Under the pieces are notes generated by a model. The model searched no databases and was not told the DNA's origin. It was given only the letters and a program-made list of their open reading frames with translations. Positions 36,614 to 47,590 of a DNA stretch of 64,000 bases are shown piece by piece; positions within the stretch are counted from its first letter, which is position 1, and the number at the start of each line of letters is the position of its first letter. The DNA is taken from NCBI GenBank assembly GCA_033060915.1, contig CM065378.1:8750001-8814000 (forward strand), written 5' to 3'. Source of the stretch: Euryodendron excelsum. Its lineage: Eukaryota > Streptophyta > Magnoliopsida > Ericales > Pentaphylacaceae. The position numbers were made by a program, and so were the translations under genes.

Positions 36614-38120
36614 GTGGAAAGCATTGATTTTTTTAATATTAAGCTTCTAAATAATATAAAAACACTCTTTTTTTTATATTCAATTTTTTTACAAGTATCT
36701 CGTCCCTTCATCCAAGGGGCTTGCATGGAACTTAAGTAATAGAAAGGGAAAGGAAGAGAAAGAAAATGAGACCTTCTCAAGGTAGTATGTATCTTTCAAG
36801 TTTAAGTACAACAAAAAAAAATAATACTCATATATTAGTGTTGCGTTTAATGAATGTCCGGTTGTGTTAAAAAGCTTTATACTAATAATGTATCAAAATT
36901 AAACTCTTAATTATAACCACCAATTGGCCTGAAACAAATTAGATGAAGTTTGCATGGCTTACAAAGTGCGTGTTCAAATTGTCATATCCTAATATACTAA
37001 CACTTTCATACAAGCAATGCTACTCTTCACATAATCCCCTCATAAAATTCATAGAGATGCAAACAATCAACTTTTTCTCTTTCTTTTTTTGTATGGTCTT
37101 TTTAATTTCTTCGTTTTCGTGCAAATCCAAGTATTACAAGCACTCTTTTTGTTATTTTCAAGGATACTCATACCTTTATCGTGATATATGCTACACAAGA
37201 AAAATTCATCCTTGCTCCTTAATGTTACTATACAGATTTTTGGACAAGGCAGCCATTGTGACAGAAGAAGATGACCTAAAATCACCCGACCTATGGAGGC
37301 TGAACACCATCCATCGAGTTGAAGAGCTAAAATCCGTGGTCCGAGTGGGACCGACATGGCCTACCAGAATCACCCTCATCAGAGCCTATGCCCAACAATA
37401 CACCTTCTCACTAGAACAAGCCAAAACCATGGACGGGCACCTAACAAACTCCTTCCAAATCCCGGCCGGCTCCATGCCCTTGTTCTCCCTGACCTCCGTG
37501 CTAGTTACAATCGCCCTCTACGACCGTATATTCATACCCTTAGTTCGTACAGTCACCGGCCTTGACCAGGGCATTACCTTCCTCCACCGGATGGGTATTG
37601 GCTTTGTCAATGCAATCCTAGCCACTCTAGTTGCCGGCTTCATTGAGGTGAAGAGAAAAAATGTTGCTTTGAATTATGGTTTAACTAATAAGCCCCTTGC
37701 CACTATCCCCATTCGGTTTTTCGGCTTCTGCCACAGTATGGCCTTCATGGTGTGGCCGAGGCCTTTATGTCCATTGGACACCTAGAGTTTTTCTACGATC
37801 AGGCGCCAGAGAGCATGAAGAGCACCGCCATGGCATTGTTGTGGAGTGCTATTGCATTGAGGAACTATTTAAGTACCTTTTTGGTTTCACTGGTGCACAA
37901 GTTTAGTGCCGGTTCTGGTGCATCAAATTGGCTTCCGGATGATAATTTGAATAAGGGGAAGTTGGAGTATTTTTACTGGATGATCACATTCCTGCAGATT
38001 ATTAACCTTTTTTACTACTTATTTTGCGCGAAATTTTATACTTTCAAGCCAATTCAGATCCATAGGAAAGAAGATGGGAACTCCATAGAAGCTGGAGCTG
38101 AAGTTGCTAGCCATGTTTAG

Positions 38121-38162
38121 TTGAAACTTCATCAATTGCGTTGTTAGATTTGGACAATCTTA

Positions 38163-38252
<90 letters not shown>

Positions 38253-38500
38253 GATTTTGTTTTCTAATCGACAAGCATGTACAGATCAATGAGGAGATTG
38301 TGTATTTTAAATAAACATAGAATGGAGCTGTCAATCTCGTCTTGGTATCACTACCTTAAAGCTTTTTCATTCCTTTGCCGATTAATATTCCTAGTTGGTT
38401 TTGTTACTTCTAATTAATATTCATCATGGGTACTACTATAATCAATGAGGTGAATTGAGGGGCTGAAAATTGAAATTTTTGTCTAAATAAACATAGCTCA
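38121..38500 (+). other. 3' UTR of NPF copy 2 with (CT)n
   Basis: After the stop, a (CT)n run of about 84 bp occupies 38165-38248 and is followed by sequence shared with the 3' UTRs of the other copies ('agatcaatgaggagattgtg'). The microsatellite is much expanded relative to copies 1 and 3, which have only 'ctctttctctg'. Confidence 0.85.
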
Positions 38501-38924
38501 ACTGTAATTTTCAGTCTATCTAAGAAAAGATGGCGTAATTAATCCTTGCAACTAGCAGAAATTCTGGCATTTTGGTTTTTTTGCGCGGGGGGATCGGTTT
38601 GGAATTCTAGCATCTTTTGATATAGTTGTTAATTGAGTTCCTATATTTTCTATGTTGAATGACATAGATAAATCAAATTGTGGAATTTAGCCTGAAAAAT
38701 ATGGGTCTGTCAACTGTTTTTAAATATTTTACAGAAAATAGATTTTAATTCCAAACTATGGTTTGCTAAAGGCTAAGAATGTTGCTGATACTATAATCCA
38801 TGAATTGTCTACCAAAAATCTTCCAAATTCATCGAAAAATTAAACCAAATTAATTTAGATGAATAAATCCTCATGATATTGTTAAATATCGTATAAACTC
38901 GGAATTTCTTATTATACTATGTTA
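38501..38924. other. Spacer between units 2 and 3, nothing recognised
   Basis: No gene or repeat is recognised before the MITE family 2 fragment begins at about 38912. Confidence 0.4.
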
Positions 38925-39152
38925 ATATATTATTAAATAGTTATATTATAATTTAAAATTAATTTTTTTTATTTTTAATATGACATTTTGAGGAAATAAT
39001 ATTTCTTATCCCCATCATAATTTCATCTTAACCAGGCGTAATATGAGTAATTTTCTATCACAATAGATATTACTTATCATTCATTATCACATTTTTAATT
39101 CCACAATATTACTTATCTCTTATTTTCTTATCCCACAAATAAACGCGGCCTA
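38912..39152. mobile_element. MITE family 2, copy c (5'-truncated)
   Basis: Matches the right-hand half of the element at 12224-12672 and ends in 'cttatcccacaaataaa'. The left half is missing, so the join between unit 2 and unit 3 lies within this element. Confidence 0.6.
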
Positions 39153-39153
39153 A

Positions 39154-39343
39154 GAAAATTTGAATATTAGGTGTTTAGTAATTTATGGCTTACACTTATA
39201 ATTTTTTAAATTGTATTTGACCCTCTTTTTAGAAAAATTATTTTTAAAATAAGTTTAAATTTTAAAAAGTTATTTAAAAAATATTTTTTTAAAAATAAAT
39301 TAGTTTTTATTATAACTTTTTTTATTCTGCAATCCAATCATTC
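39154..39343. mobile_element. MITE family 1, copy d
   Basis: Orthologue of the element at 12680-12873 within the duplicated block. Its ends are more degraded ('aaaatttgaat' and 'aatccaatcattc'). Confidence 0.55.
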
Positions 39344-40102
39344 TTATCGGCTATAATACAAACAGAAACTACAATACAAACGCAGCCGTCCAGCTTCTTT
39401 GTGGGTGATGATAGGAAAAAGTTGGACACGTGGATAGGTCTTAGCCGTACAGCTTCTTTGTATACAGAAAAGTTGGATGGGCGTGGAAGCAACAAGGGAG
39501 ACGTCTGATTAAAGGTTACTCTGCCTTTGCACTCCTGATTGCGTCACCCCTCACGTCATATCCAACTAAAGTGTTTCATGGAAGGCCCAACAGACTCTTT
39601 ATTTTATCTCTATCTATATATTGCTTGTACAAAAATACAAAATAAAAACAAATAATGTCCATGTTCTTCGTACTTAAAAAGGAAAAAAAAGAAGATAAAT
39701 TTGACCATCAGAGAGAGATAAAAGAGGGAAAGATATTGATAGCCCTTCTCTTATTTAGATAGTGAAGTACAGAAAAGACAATAACAAAAGAGTAATTTTC
39801 ATTCCCGTCATTGTTTAAAGATAAAAAAAAATAAAGAAAAAAATAATTATTATAAAAAAGAGAATAAAATGATTAATAGTTATACCTCACTCATTTTTTT
39901 ATGTTATCTAGATTGATACGTTTTTTTTCATCTTTTATTTTATTCTACTTACACTATGTTTAGATGAAAAAGGAAGTAAAAGAAATGCAAGACTTTCTCC
40001 TAAGAAAAGGAACAAAGTTCGAAAGGACTGTCAAAACTTTTTGACAACACTTTTTATTCACCTCCACACTTGGAAAGTTTTGGAAGGTGGACAACCTTAT
40101 TA

Positions 40103-40283
40103 TTGCCGATAATGTTATATAATTAAAAAATTTATAAAAAATTTAGTATTAAAATAATATTGTTAAGTTGTGGGCCTATCACTTTAAAATAAAGAACTCA
40201 CCAAAATACTTATTTATTATAAAATTATCATTATCACATCATTTTGGACAAAAATTTTAAAAAAATAATATTTTTCATTATTG
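40103..40283. mobile_element. AT-rich insertion specific to unit 3
   Basis: About 180 bp separating 'cttattattg' from 'acctccacaatt', which are contiguous at about 13705-13725 in unit 1. 'ttattg' stands at both edges, compatible with a target duplication. It contains 'acatcattttgg' and 'aaaaattt' motifs like those of several AT-rich repeats nearby. The class is not determined. Confidence 0.5.
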
Positions 40284-41148
40284 ACCTCCACAATTAGAAG
40301 GTTTTGGAAGGAAAGTGAAGAAAAATTGTAATTTCCAATGCATGATTCTAACTTCTAAGAAACCAAAATAAATGCCTAATACAATCATGAATCAATTTGT
40401 TGAGAACAGTGGTATTGAGTTATCTATATTATTATATTATAATAAGGTAATACTTCAGTTTGGTAAAACCTATTTTTACATCAATTTTTTGCTCTTTCGT
40501 TCCATTCTATTTGCGTGCTGTGTGAATTTTGAGGGAGTGAAGGAAGCGCAAATACGTAATACATAATCATCAATCAATAGATGCTTGTTTTAATTAAAGA
40601 AAGGAAAATATTATTATCTCAAAAATTTTATATAAATTTTATTAGCATAATGTGTTGGTGACATTTTTATAAATAAAAATAATCATGTTATGTGTTTAAT
40701 TTTAAAATAAAAGACTTTCATCAATCACATCATCTGTACAAAAACTTTTAATAATTTCTTAATTATACAGTATTACACAATACAAAACCATATAAATCAA
40801 TTTCTTGAGAACTGGGGCATTGAGTTGTCTATACCATCATATTATAATAATGCAATACTTCAGTTTGGTGAATTCTATTCGTTGAAATTGTGACAAACAT
40901 TTCAAGTTACTAATTTATAGATGAGTTTATTTTAATTAAATAAAAATATTAATATTCTTCTAAAAATTTTGTATCAAAAATTTTACGAGAATAATATAAT
41001 GATAATATTTTTATAATTAAAAATTATCATAATAAATATTTTATTTAAAAATAAAATACCCTCATTTATTCACATCATTTCCTGTAAAAATTTTATATCA
41101 ATTTACTTAAAATGATTAAAATAACACCTCAAACCTAGTACTAAAAAC

Positions 41149-41191
<43 letters not shown>

Positions 41192-41470
41192 TTTTTCTTG
41201 ACTTTTCAATCCCACTACTCGAGTACTTCTAACTCATACTAACCTAGTAGCCCACCATAAATTTCTTCTTTCTGTCATCCGATTCCCTTAACTCTTACGA
41301 GATTTTAAGAGACCATTTCAAGGGGCTTAAATCAAATGATATATTCCTTAATCAAAACATATTTTACTAAAGTTTTTGTACTGTGCACACGAATTGCGTG
41401 AGTCCAACTTCAAAAAAGTGCGTAGATGGAGCCAAAAAGAATATCAATCTTTTTAAGCTGACTTTAACAT

Positions 41471-41711
41471 TGTTATTAAACTAAATAAATATTAAGCAAG
41501 TAAAATATTTAAATATATATATAATAATAAAAAATTTTTTTTAAAAAATTATCAAATAATAATTAAATAGTTCTTTTGAAACTATGAGAATAAATTTTTT
41601 AATCACTCAAGAATGTATTTCTTTCATAAGATAAAATATAAAAACAACAGAAATTTAAATAGTTTACCTACACTCTTTGCTTTTTTCTTTTTCTTCTCTT
41701 TTTTTCTCTTC

Positions 41712-41772
<61 letters not shown>

Positions 41773-41889
41773 CTCTATTTTCTCTGCTCTCCTTTCTCTT
41801 TTTCCTCTTCCGTTTATATAGGCAACCAATGGTGGTAGGTTGCAAATCACATATTTGAAGGTCATCCACCATTCAGCTCTTTCATAACA
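41471..41889 (-). repeat. Copia 3' LTR (left copy)
   Basis: TG...CA-ended on both strands, 419 bp. It contains 'tcctctcaaga'-like AT-rich sequence, a long (CT)n tract (about 41718-41769, (GA)n in the sense direction) and 'gtttatataggcaaccaa', shared with the right LTR. Confidence 0.9.
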
Positions 41890-42079
41890 CACCCCCTTGG
41901 ATGACCACCACAAAAAATCTCATAAAAACCGTAGCAAAAGAAAAATGAGTGCACTAAAAACTGCCTCGTTAAAACCTTGCCAAAAAAAAACTGTTGGTGA
42001 AGGAAAAAGAGTACAGTCTGCGACTCCCCCTCATTCATACATCTGGTATGAAGTTGAAGTTGATACCTTCAATTGTTTA

Positions 42080-42602
42080 GAGCTTTAAGACGACGCATGC
42101 CAATATTGTGTACCAATTTCTCAAATGCTGCAGTTAGGAGTACTTTAATAAATAAGTTTGCCAAGTTGTTACTTGAACGTATCTGCTGGACATCAATATC
42201 ACTGTTTTTCTAGAATTCATGTGCATAAAAGAACTTTGGCGATATATGTTTGGTTTTGTCACCTTTGATGTAGCCTCATTTGATTTGTGCAATACATGCT
42301 GCATTATCTTCATATAATATCATTGAGGTATCTTTAATCGAGGATAGTCTGCAACTATCTTGAATATGTTGGATCATAGATTTTAACCAAATGCATTCTC
42401 GACTTGCTTCATGAATTACGATGATCTCAGAATGATTTAAAGAAGTTACAGTTAGTGTCTGCTTCATAGATTGCCAAGATATAGTAGTGTTACTATAGGT
42501 AAATACATACTCGATTTGTGATTGTATTTTATGTGAATCAGAGAGGTAACCAGCATCTGCATAGCCAACTAACTCTGCTTTTAGTCCCTTTGAATAGAAC
42601 AA
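42080..42602 (-). pseudogene. Copia RNase H domain
   Basis: The minus-strand frame at 42602-42276 reads ELVGYADAGYLSDSHK, then TISWQSMKQ, SEIIVIHEASRECIWLK and LYEDNAACIAQIK, which is the typical end of a copia polyprotein with the RNase H acidic positions partly retained. Further diverged pol-end sequence reaches about 42080. Stops and frame changes separate it from the reverse transcriptase. Confidence 0.85.
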
Positions 42603-42678
42603 ACCAAGATCTGTTGTTACTTAAAGGTAACGGAATATGTACTTCACCCCTTTCTAATGTCTTTGAGTTGGTGCAGAA

Positions 42679-43508
42679 CTATATCTTTCCTGTCAATAAA
42701 TTTACAAAAAATGCAATATCGGGTTTTGTACAATTTGCAAGATACATAAGAGCCCCAATAGCACTGAAGTATGATACTTCAGGACTAAGAAGTTCTTCAC
42801 CGTCTTCTTGAGGGCGAAAAGGATTATTTTGTACAACTAGTGATCGGACAATCATGAGAGAACTCAAGAGATGAGCTTTATCCATATAAAATTGATTCAG
42901 AACCTTTTCTGTATATGTAGATTGATAGATGAGAATTCTATTTGATAAATGTTCAATTTGTAATCCAAGGCAAAATTTAGTTTTTCTAAGATCTTTTATT
43001 TCAAACTCTTTCTTTAAATAACTAGTAGTTGTTGTAAACTTTTTAGAAGTTCTAACAAGATTCAAATCATCGACATAGACTGCAATAATAGCAAAGCCAA
43101 ATTTTGATTTCTTAATAAAAACTCATGGACAAATTGTATTATTCACATATCCATTTTTCACTAGATATTCACTGAGATGATTGTACCACATGCGTTCAGA
43201 TTATTTTAACCCATACAGAGATCTTTGAAGCTTAATAGAATATAAGCTTCGAGATTTTGAACTATGTGCTTTAGGCATTTTAAATCCTTCAAGAATTTTC
43301 ATATATATATATATATATCATTATCTAATTCACCATACAAATAGGTTGTCATGACGTTCATCAGACGCATATCTAGTCTTTTTGAGACTGATAAACTAAT
43401 TAAGAATCTGAATATAATGACATCTATTACAGAAGAGTATGTTTCATCATAATCAATACTATGTCTCTGCAAGAAACCTTGTGCTACTAGTCGCGCTTTA
43501 TATCTCAC
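42679..43508 (-). pseudogene. Copia reverse transcriptase
   Basis: The N-terminal part at 43508-43299 reads YKARLVAQGFLQR, IDYDETYSSV and TTYLYGELDNDIY. The catalytic YVDD box is intact at 43067-43078. The thumb part at 43065-42679 includes EIKDLRKTKFCLGLQIEHL and ALMYLANCTKPDIAF. An in-frame stop shortly before YVDD and a frameshift near 43,200-43,300 break the gene. In active copia elements this domain copies the element RNA into DNA in cytoplasmic particles. Confidence 0.9.
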
Positions 43509-44267
43509 GATTTCATTTTTCTCATTTCATTTTCACACGAATACCCATTTGTATCCAAACGGTTTTACATCTTCTGGTGTTTGGACTACAGGTCCAAATA
43601 CTTTGCATTGTGTTAATAAGTTTAATTCTGTCTCTATAGCTTCTTTCTATTTTGGTCAATCACTTCTATATTGACATTTGTCAATTGTCTGTAGTTCATT
43701 CTCTGTATTACTTATTGCACTTGCAAGAGCCACTTTAAATGAAAATATGTTGTCGACAATAATTTTATTTCTATTCTATTTTTCTCCTGTGTTCACATAG
43801 CTTATTGAGATCTTATTACTTTCCTCTGCAGGGGATATCTCTTCAGGAAGTTCTTTTTATGGGAATTCTTTTACAGGAGTTCCTTCTTTTGGAGGTTTAG
43901 ATACTGTGGTTTCTTCAGAAATACTGATTTGCTTATGCATTTGTACCTTTCTCTTTTCGAGGAACTGTGTCTTTTGCACCAACAGGCCTCCCACGCTTCA
44001 TGCATGCTTGAGATTCATTTACTGCTATATTAGCAGATTGTCCTACAGGGACATCAATATGTGTTGGAGTATTAACAGCTGGTGTATATGATTTTGTTAT
44101 CTTCTTTGTGTCGATAAACACATCAGGTAATTGATTTACAATCGCCTGTAAATAAATAATCCTGTGAAGTTCTGATTCGCATTGATTTGTTCGAGAATCA
44201 ATATGAGATACCGTGGAAGCATTCCAAGTAATCTCATGATGGTTTTTCAGTTGCGTCTTATCTCCCC

Positions 44268-44603
44268 CTAATAGTGGAAAAGTGTCTCATCAAAATGACA
44301 ATCCACAAAACGTGCAGTGAATACATCCCCTGTTAAAGGTTCAAGATATCTAATAATAGATGGAGAATTAAAACCAATATAAATCTCAAGTCGACGTTGG
44401 GGACCCATCTTAGTACATTGTGATGGCGCAATTGATACATATATAGCACAACCAAAAACCCTTAGATGTGAAATATTTGGTTGTTGACCAAAAACAAGTT
44501 GTAATGGTAAATAGTCGTGGTAAGTAATGGGTCGGACACGGACTAATGATACAGCATGCAATATGGCATGTCCCCAAGTAGAAACAAGTAATTTTGTTCT
44601 CAT
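44268..44603 (-). pseudogene. Copia integrase, C-terminal part
   Basis: Includes STWGHAILHA, LPLQLVFGQQPNISHLRVFG, then IYIGFNSPSIIRYLEP and DCHFDE. These are hallmarks of the copia integrase C-terminal region before reverse transcriptase. The catalytic core upstream (44604-44935) is broken by stops. Confidence 0.85.
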
Positions 44604-44935
44604 AAGTAAAGGTCGAGTTATAAGCTGAAAGCGTTTGATAAAAGATTCAGCTAGACCATTTTGTGTGTGTGTGTGTGTGCAATGGGATGTTCAACATCAA
44701 TTCCTATGGACATGCAATAATCATAAAAAACTTGAGATGTAAACTCACCAGCATTATCTAGTTGTATTGACTTAATCGAGTAATCTGAAAACTATGCTCA
44801 TAATCTGATAATTTGAGCAAGAAGCCTAGCAAATGCAACATTACGAGTAGAAGCAAACAAACATATGATCATTGAGTGGATGCATCTATTAAAACCATAA
44901 AATAACAAAATGGTCCACATAATGGGTGTATCGAC

Positions 44936-45640
44936 CTACATATATCCCCCTGAATTCGTTGTAAAAAAGGTTGGAGATTCAACTATTACTTTTGAAGGGG
45001 ATGGTCTCAAAATTAATTTTCCTTGTGAACAAACAAGACATGTATAATTACTTGACAAAAGAATGTTTTGGTTCTTTAGCGGATGCGCATGAGAGTTCTC
45101 AATTATTCGACGCATCATCGTTGATCCCGAATGACCAAGACGATCATGCCAAAGTATAAAAATTTTTGGGTCAAAACACTTCTGGTGCATCACTTCAGGT
45201 GATTCTAAACTTCTTATAGTTGTATAATATAATCCAGAAAAGAAAGTAGTAAGTTTTTCTAATATATGCTTCTGGCATGAAACAATAGAAGTAATGTAAA
45301 GATATTCTTTATTATTTTCATTTGTTGTCTCTATATAATATCCATTACTACATATATTTTTAAAACTGAGCAAATTCCTTGTAGCTCTAGTTGAATACAT
45401 AGCATCATCAATATAGAGTTTTGATCCTTTTGACAACAATATATTGACTCTTTCGGAACTTTTAATTAATTTTGTACTGCCAGATATTGTCTTAACGTTA
45501 TTTTCAACTAACGTTAAGCTAACAAAATATTTTTTCTCTCGAAGAATTGTATGAGTAGTTGCATTGTCTACTAAACATATATCTTCATCGTTCATCTTGG
45601 AAGTTATTAATGCTTTGGTAGATTCCGTGTCTCTATACAA
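44936..45640 (-). pseudogene. Copia protease and pre-integrase domain
   Basis: A 234-codon minus-strand frame. Near the start it has VDNATTHTI, where active copia proteases usually have D-(S/T)-G-(A/C); the catalytic motif is therefore altered or atypical. Further on it has LLSFKNICSNGYYIE, and the zinc-binding pre-integrase motif LWHDRLGHSG with the later pair CLVC (HHCC finger). It ends at a stop before the integrase core. Confidence 0.85.
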
Positions 45641-45899
45641 AATATTAAAATTGCTTATTTATAAGAAAATGAAAACATTCATTTAAAATAAATATGCTTT
45701 GAAAAACATTACACAAGATGACAATAAACTTAAAAGAACAAGAACATAAACTAGTTGGCGTGGACATTTACATCACCAATTAAGTGATATATTTTTCCAT
45801 CATGATCTTCAAAGAAATCTAAAACATTAAGGTGAGTGATTTCTACTGAGTCAGCAAAATTTGTGAAATTTATTTCAACATTTTTTCCTTTATCTTGTA

Positions 45900-46110
45900 T
45901 TGATGCTCAGTAAAGATCCACTAATGGTTTGGGCGTATAACAGGTACGTGACCAATGTCCTTTCATACCACACCTGTAACAAACATCTTTATAATTTTTG
46001 GGAGGTTTATTCTGTAAACCTTTTCCCTTTTCTTTTATTATATTTACACTATGTGCCATTAGAATACAATTTCTGAATTAATCATCTTGATATTGCTACT
46101 TCTGGGGCAC
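45900..46110 (-). pseudogene. Copia gag remnant with zinc knuckle
   Basis: The CCHC knuckle CYRCGMKGHWSRTC is encoded at 45940-45981 on the minus strand. A TGA interrupts the frame at 45907-45909, and frame changes lie upstream near 46060-46110. The larger N-terminal part of gag is not detectable between here and the 5' LTR, which suggests an internal deletion. Confidence 0.8.
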
Positions 46111-46258
46111 GTTTGAGGCATAAAATAGAAATATATTATTCTATCATATCTTCATCAAGAAGATTTTTTTCACGTCATTTTCATTGTGGACTTATTTGAA
46201 TAATAAAAATTTTACTCATTTTTTTTATTTGGCAACACTATACTACATCCTTGTTATT

Positions 46259-46378
46259 ACAACTTCAGGTACGCTAAATCATTGCCTTATAACTTCAGGT
46301 GCATTCAACTATAATCTTGCAACTCCAGGTGCATTTATTGATTATCTTGCAACTCCGGGTGCATTAAATCATAATAAG
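46259..46378. repeat. 30-bp tandem repeat x4 in copia internal region
   Basis: Units at 46259, 46289, 46319 and 46349 share 'aactccaggtgcat' or close variants. The 30-bp period keeps frame in either direction, so the small + strand ORF here is a by-product of the repeat. Confidence 0.85.
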
Positions 46379-47182
46379 CTTTTGAAACATTCAATGATGA
46401 CACAATGGTAAATTAAAATTGCCAGCGGTCATAATAAATATAATTAAATAATAGCAGCAACATAAATAAAAGCCGTACTAGGTGGTAAGCCGACCTTATA
46501 AAGTAACAATAATTAAATAAACTGCGTGCAAGCCTTAATAAGCATTATATAAGAATACTTGATTTCTTCTGTTTAATTATTTTTTTTAAGGCAATACATA
46601 TAATAAAATCTAACAAATATACATTATTGATCATGTAAAACTTCTACCAAACATATTAATGTTAGGTGGGTATTATGATAAATGGTAACCGACATAACCA
46701 TAAAACGTATTACCATACTATTGATTAAAGATGATTTATTATATAATTATTATGCAATTAATATTTATAAATAGTAAAAGAACTGTGCATAAACAGTAGA
46801 TATCAATTATAACTCATACAGAGTAAGAACATTATTAATGCATAGTATTTATTACTATGCGCTTCATCGATATATATATTATTATTATTTTTGTCTCTAT
46901 TATAACTTTCAATCTAGATATCAAAATATAGTCAAGTCAGATGTTTATGGAATGGTATTGAAATATAGATTCAAGATCTATAAATATCATAGGCAAAAAA
47001 TGAAAGATTAGGGAGAAATGAAGTAACAAAGTTTTAAAATAAATATTATTTATCTTAATATACAAACAATTGTTCATATTATTTATGAGAATTGAGTGAA
47101 TAGTAAAGAATTCAAAATGAAAATAACTTGCACATAAAATGAAGGAAGAACACAAAGTACTTAAAGTATCGTGCTGATAACA

Positions 47183-47435
47183 TGTAATAAAACTAAATGA
47201 AAATTAAAAAAGCAAAATATTCAAACACAATATATAATAAAACTAGTTCTTCTGAAACTGTCAAATAATAATTAAATAGTTCTTCTAGAACTATGGAGAT
47301 AGATCTTTTTGATCACCCAAGCATGTATTTCTTTCATAAGATAAAATATAAAAACAACAAAAATTTAAATAGTTTACTTACACTCTTTGTTTTTTTTTTT
47401 CTTCTCTTTTGTCTCTCCTTCTCTCTCTCTCTCTT

Positions 47436-47494
<59 letters not shown>

Positions 47495-47590
47495 TTTTCT
47501 CTGCTCGTCTTCGTTTATATAGGCAACCAATAGTAGTAGGTTGCAAATCACATGTTCAAAGTTCATCCACTATTCAACTCTTTCACAACA
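47183..47590 (-). repeat. Copia 5' LTR (right copy)
   Basis: 408 bp, matching the left LTR. It has (CT)n at about 47421-47492, which is (GA)n in the sense direction, and 'gtttatataggcaacc'. The primer-binding site directly follows it on the minus strand (47170-47182). Confidence 0.9.

Larger units (their letters stand above)
33496..38120 (+). pseudogene. NPF3.1-like: NRT1/PTR family 3.1-like transporter, copy 2 (frameshifted)
   Basis: Exons 33496-33571, 33691-33908, 34838-35397 and 37236-38120 match those of copies 1 and 3 in length except that exon 4 is 885 nt and not 886. One T is missing from 'atttcgg' at about 37713 (codon 444), so the frame ends at 37785 after about 467 codons and the last helices are lost; the correct frame resumes immediately and runs to 38120. 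The third donor reads GTTAGT where the other copies have GTAAGT. Substitutions in conserved places include AERY for AGRF in the PTR2 stretch and FEADQFDE for FGADQFDE. The ExxEK motif is intact. A truncated protein could still be made, but reduced constraint is likely. Intron 3 contains plastid DNA and a poly-A insertion. Confidence 0.85.
29965..38500. repeat. Older NPF array unit 2
   Basis: Collinear with unit 1 from about 14870 and with unit 3 from about 47591, at clearly lower similarity. Anchors include 'ggagccaaaa.gaa', 'agtgattctaatca', 'aatagtccaaaaactt', 'gatctaaatt', and then the TATA box, four exons and 3' UTR. It is interrupted by a solo LTR (30671-32279) and has its own plastid insertion and microsatellites. 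It lacks the MITEs and the hAT remnant of the other two units. Confidence 0.8.
41471..47590 (-). mobile_element. Ty1-copia retrotransposon, decayed, both LTRs present
   Basis: The left LTR (41471-41889) starts TGTTATTAAAC and the right LTR (47183-47590) ends TTTCACAACA; they share most of their sequence. Flanks are AACAT (41466-41470) and AACCT (47591-47595); unit 1 has a single AACCT at the empty site near 14891, so this is a 5-bp target duplication with one later change. The coding strand is minus: zinc knuckle, protease, integrase, reverse transcriptase and RNase H in copia order. Next to the 5' LTR, 47170-47182 reads TGTTATCAGCACG on the minus strand, close to the initiator-Met tRNA primer site. 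A purine run (minus AAGGGGG) adjoins the 3' LTR. Every domain is cut by stops or frameshifts, and most of gag seems deleted. It cannot make its own proteins. Confidence 0.93.

Noticed and set aside
41613..41913. ORFs encoding serine/leucine or arginine/glutamate runs (also 47293-47778, 38107-38334)
   Set aside because: They are translations of CT/GA microsatellites within LTRs or UTRs.
46184..46411. + strand ORF with a TPGAF/TSGAF repeat
   Set aside because: It comes from a 30-bp tandem repeat in the copia element, opposite to the element's coding strand.
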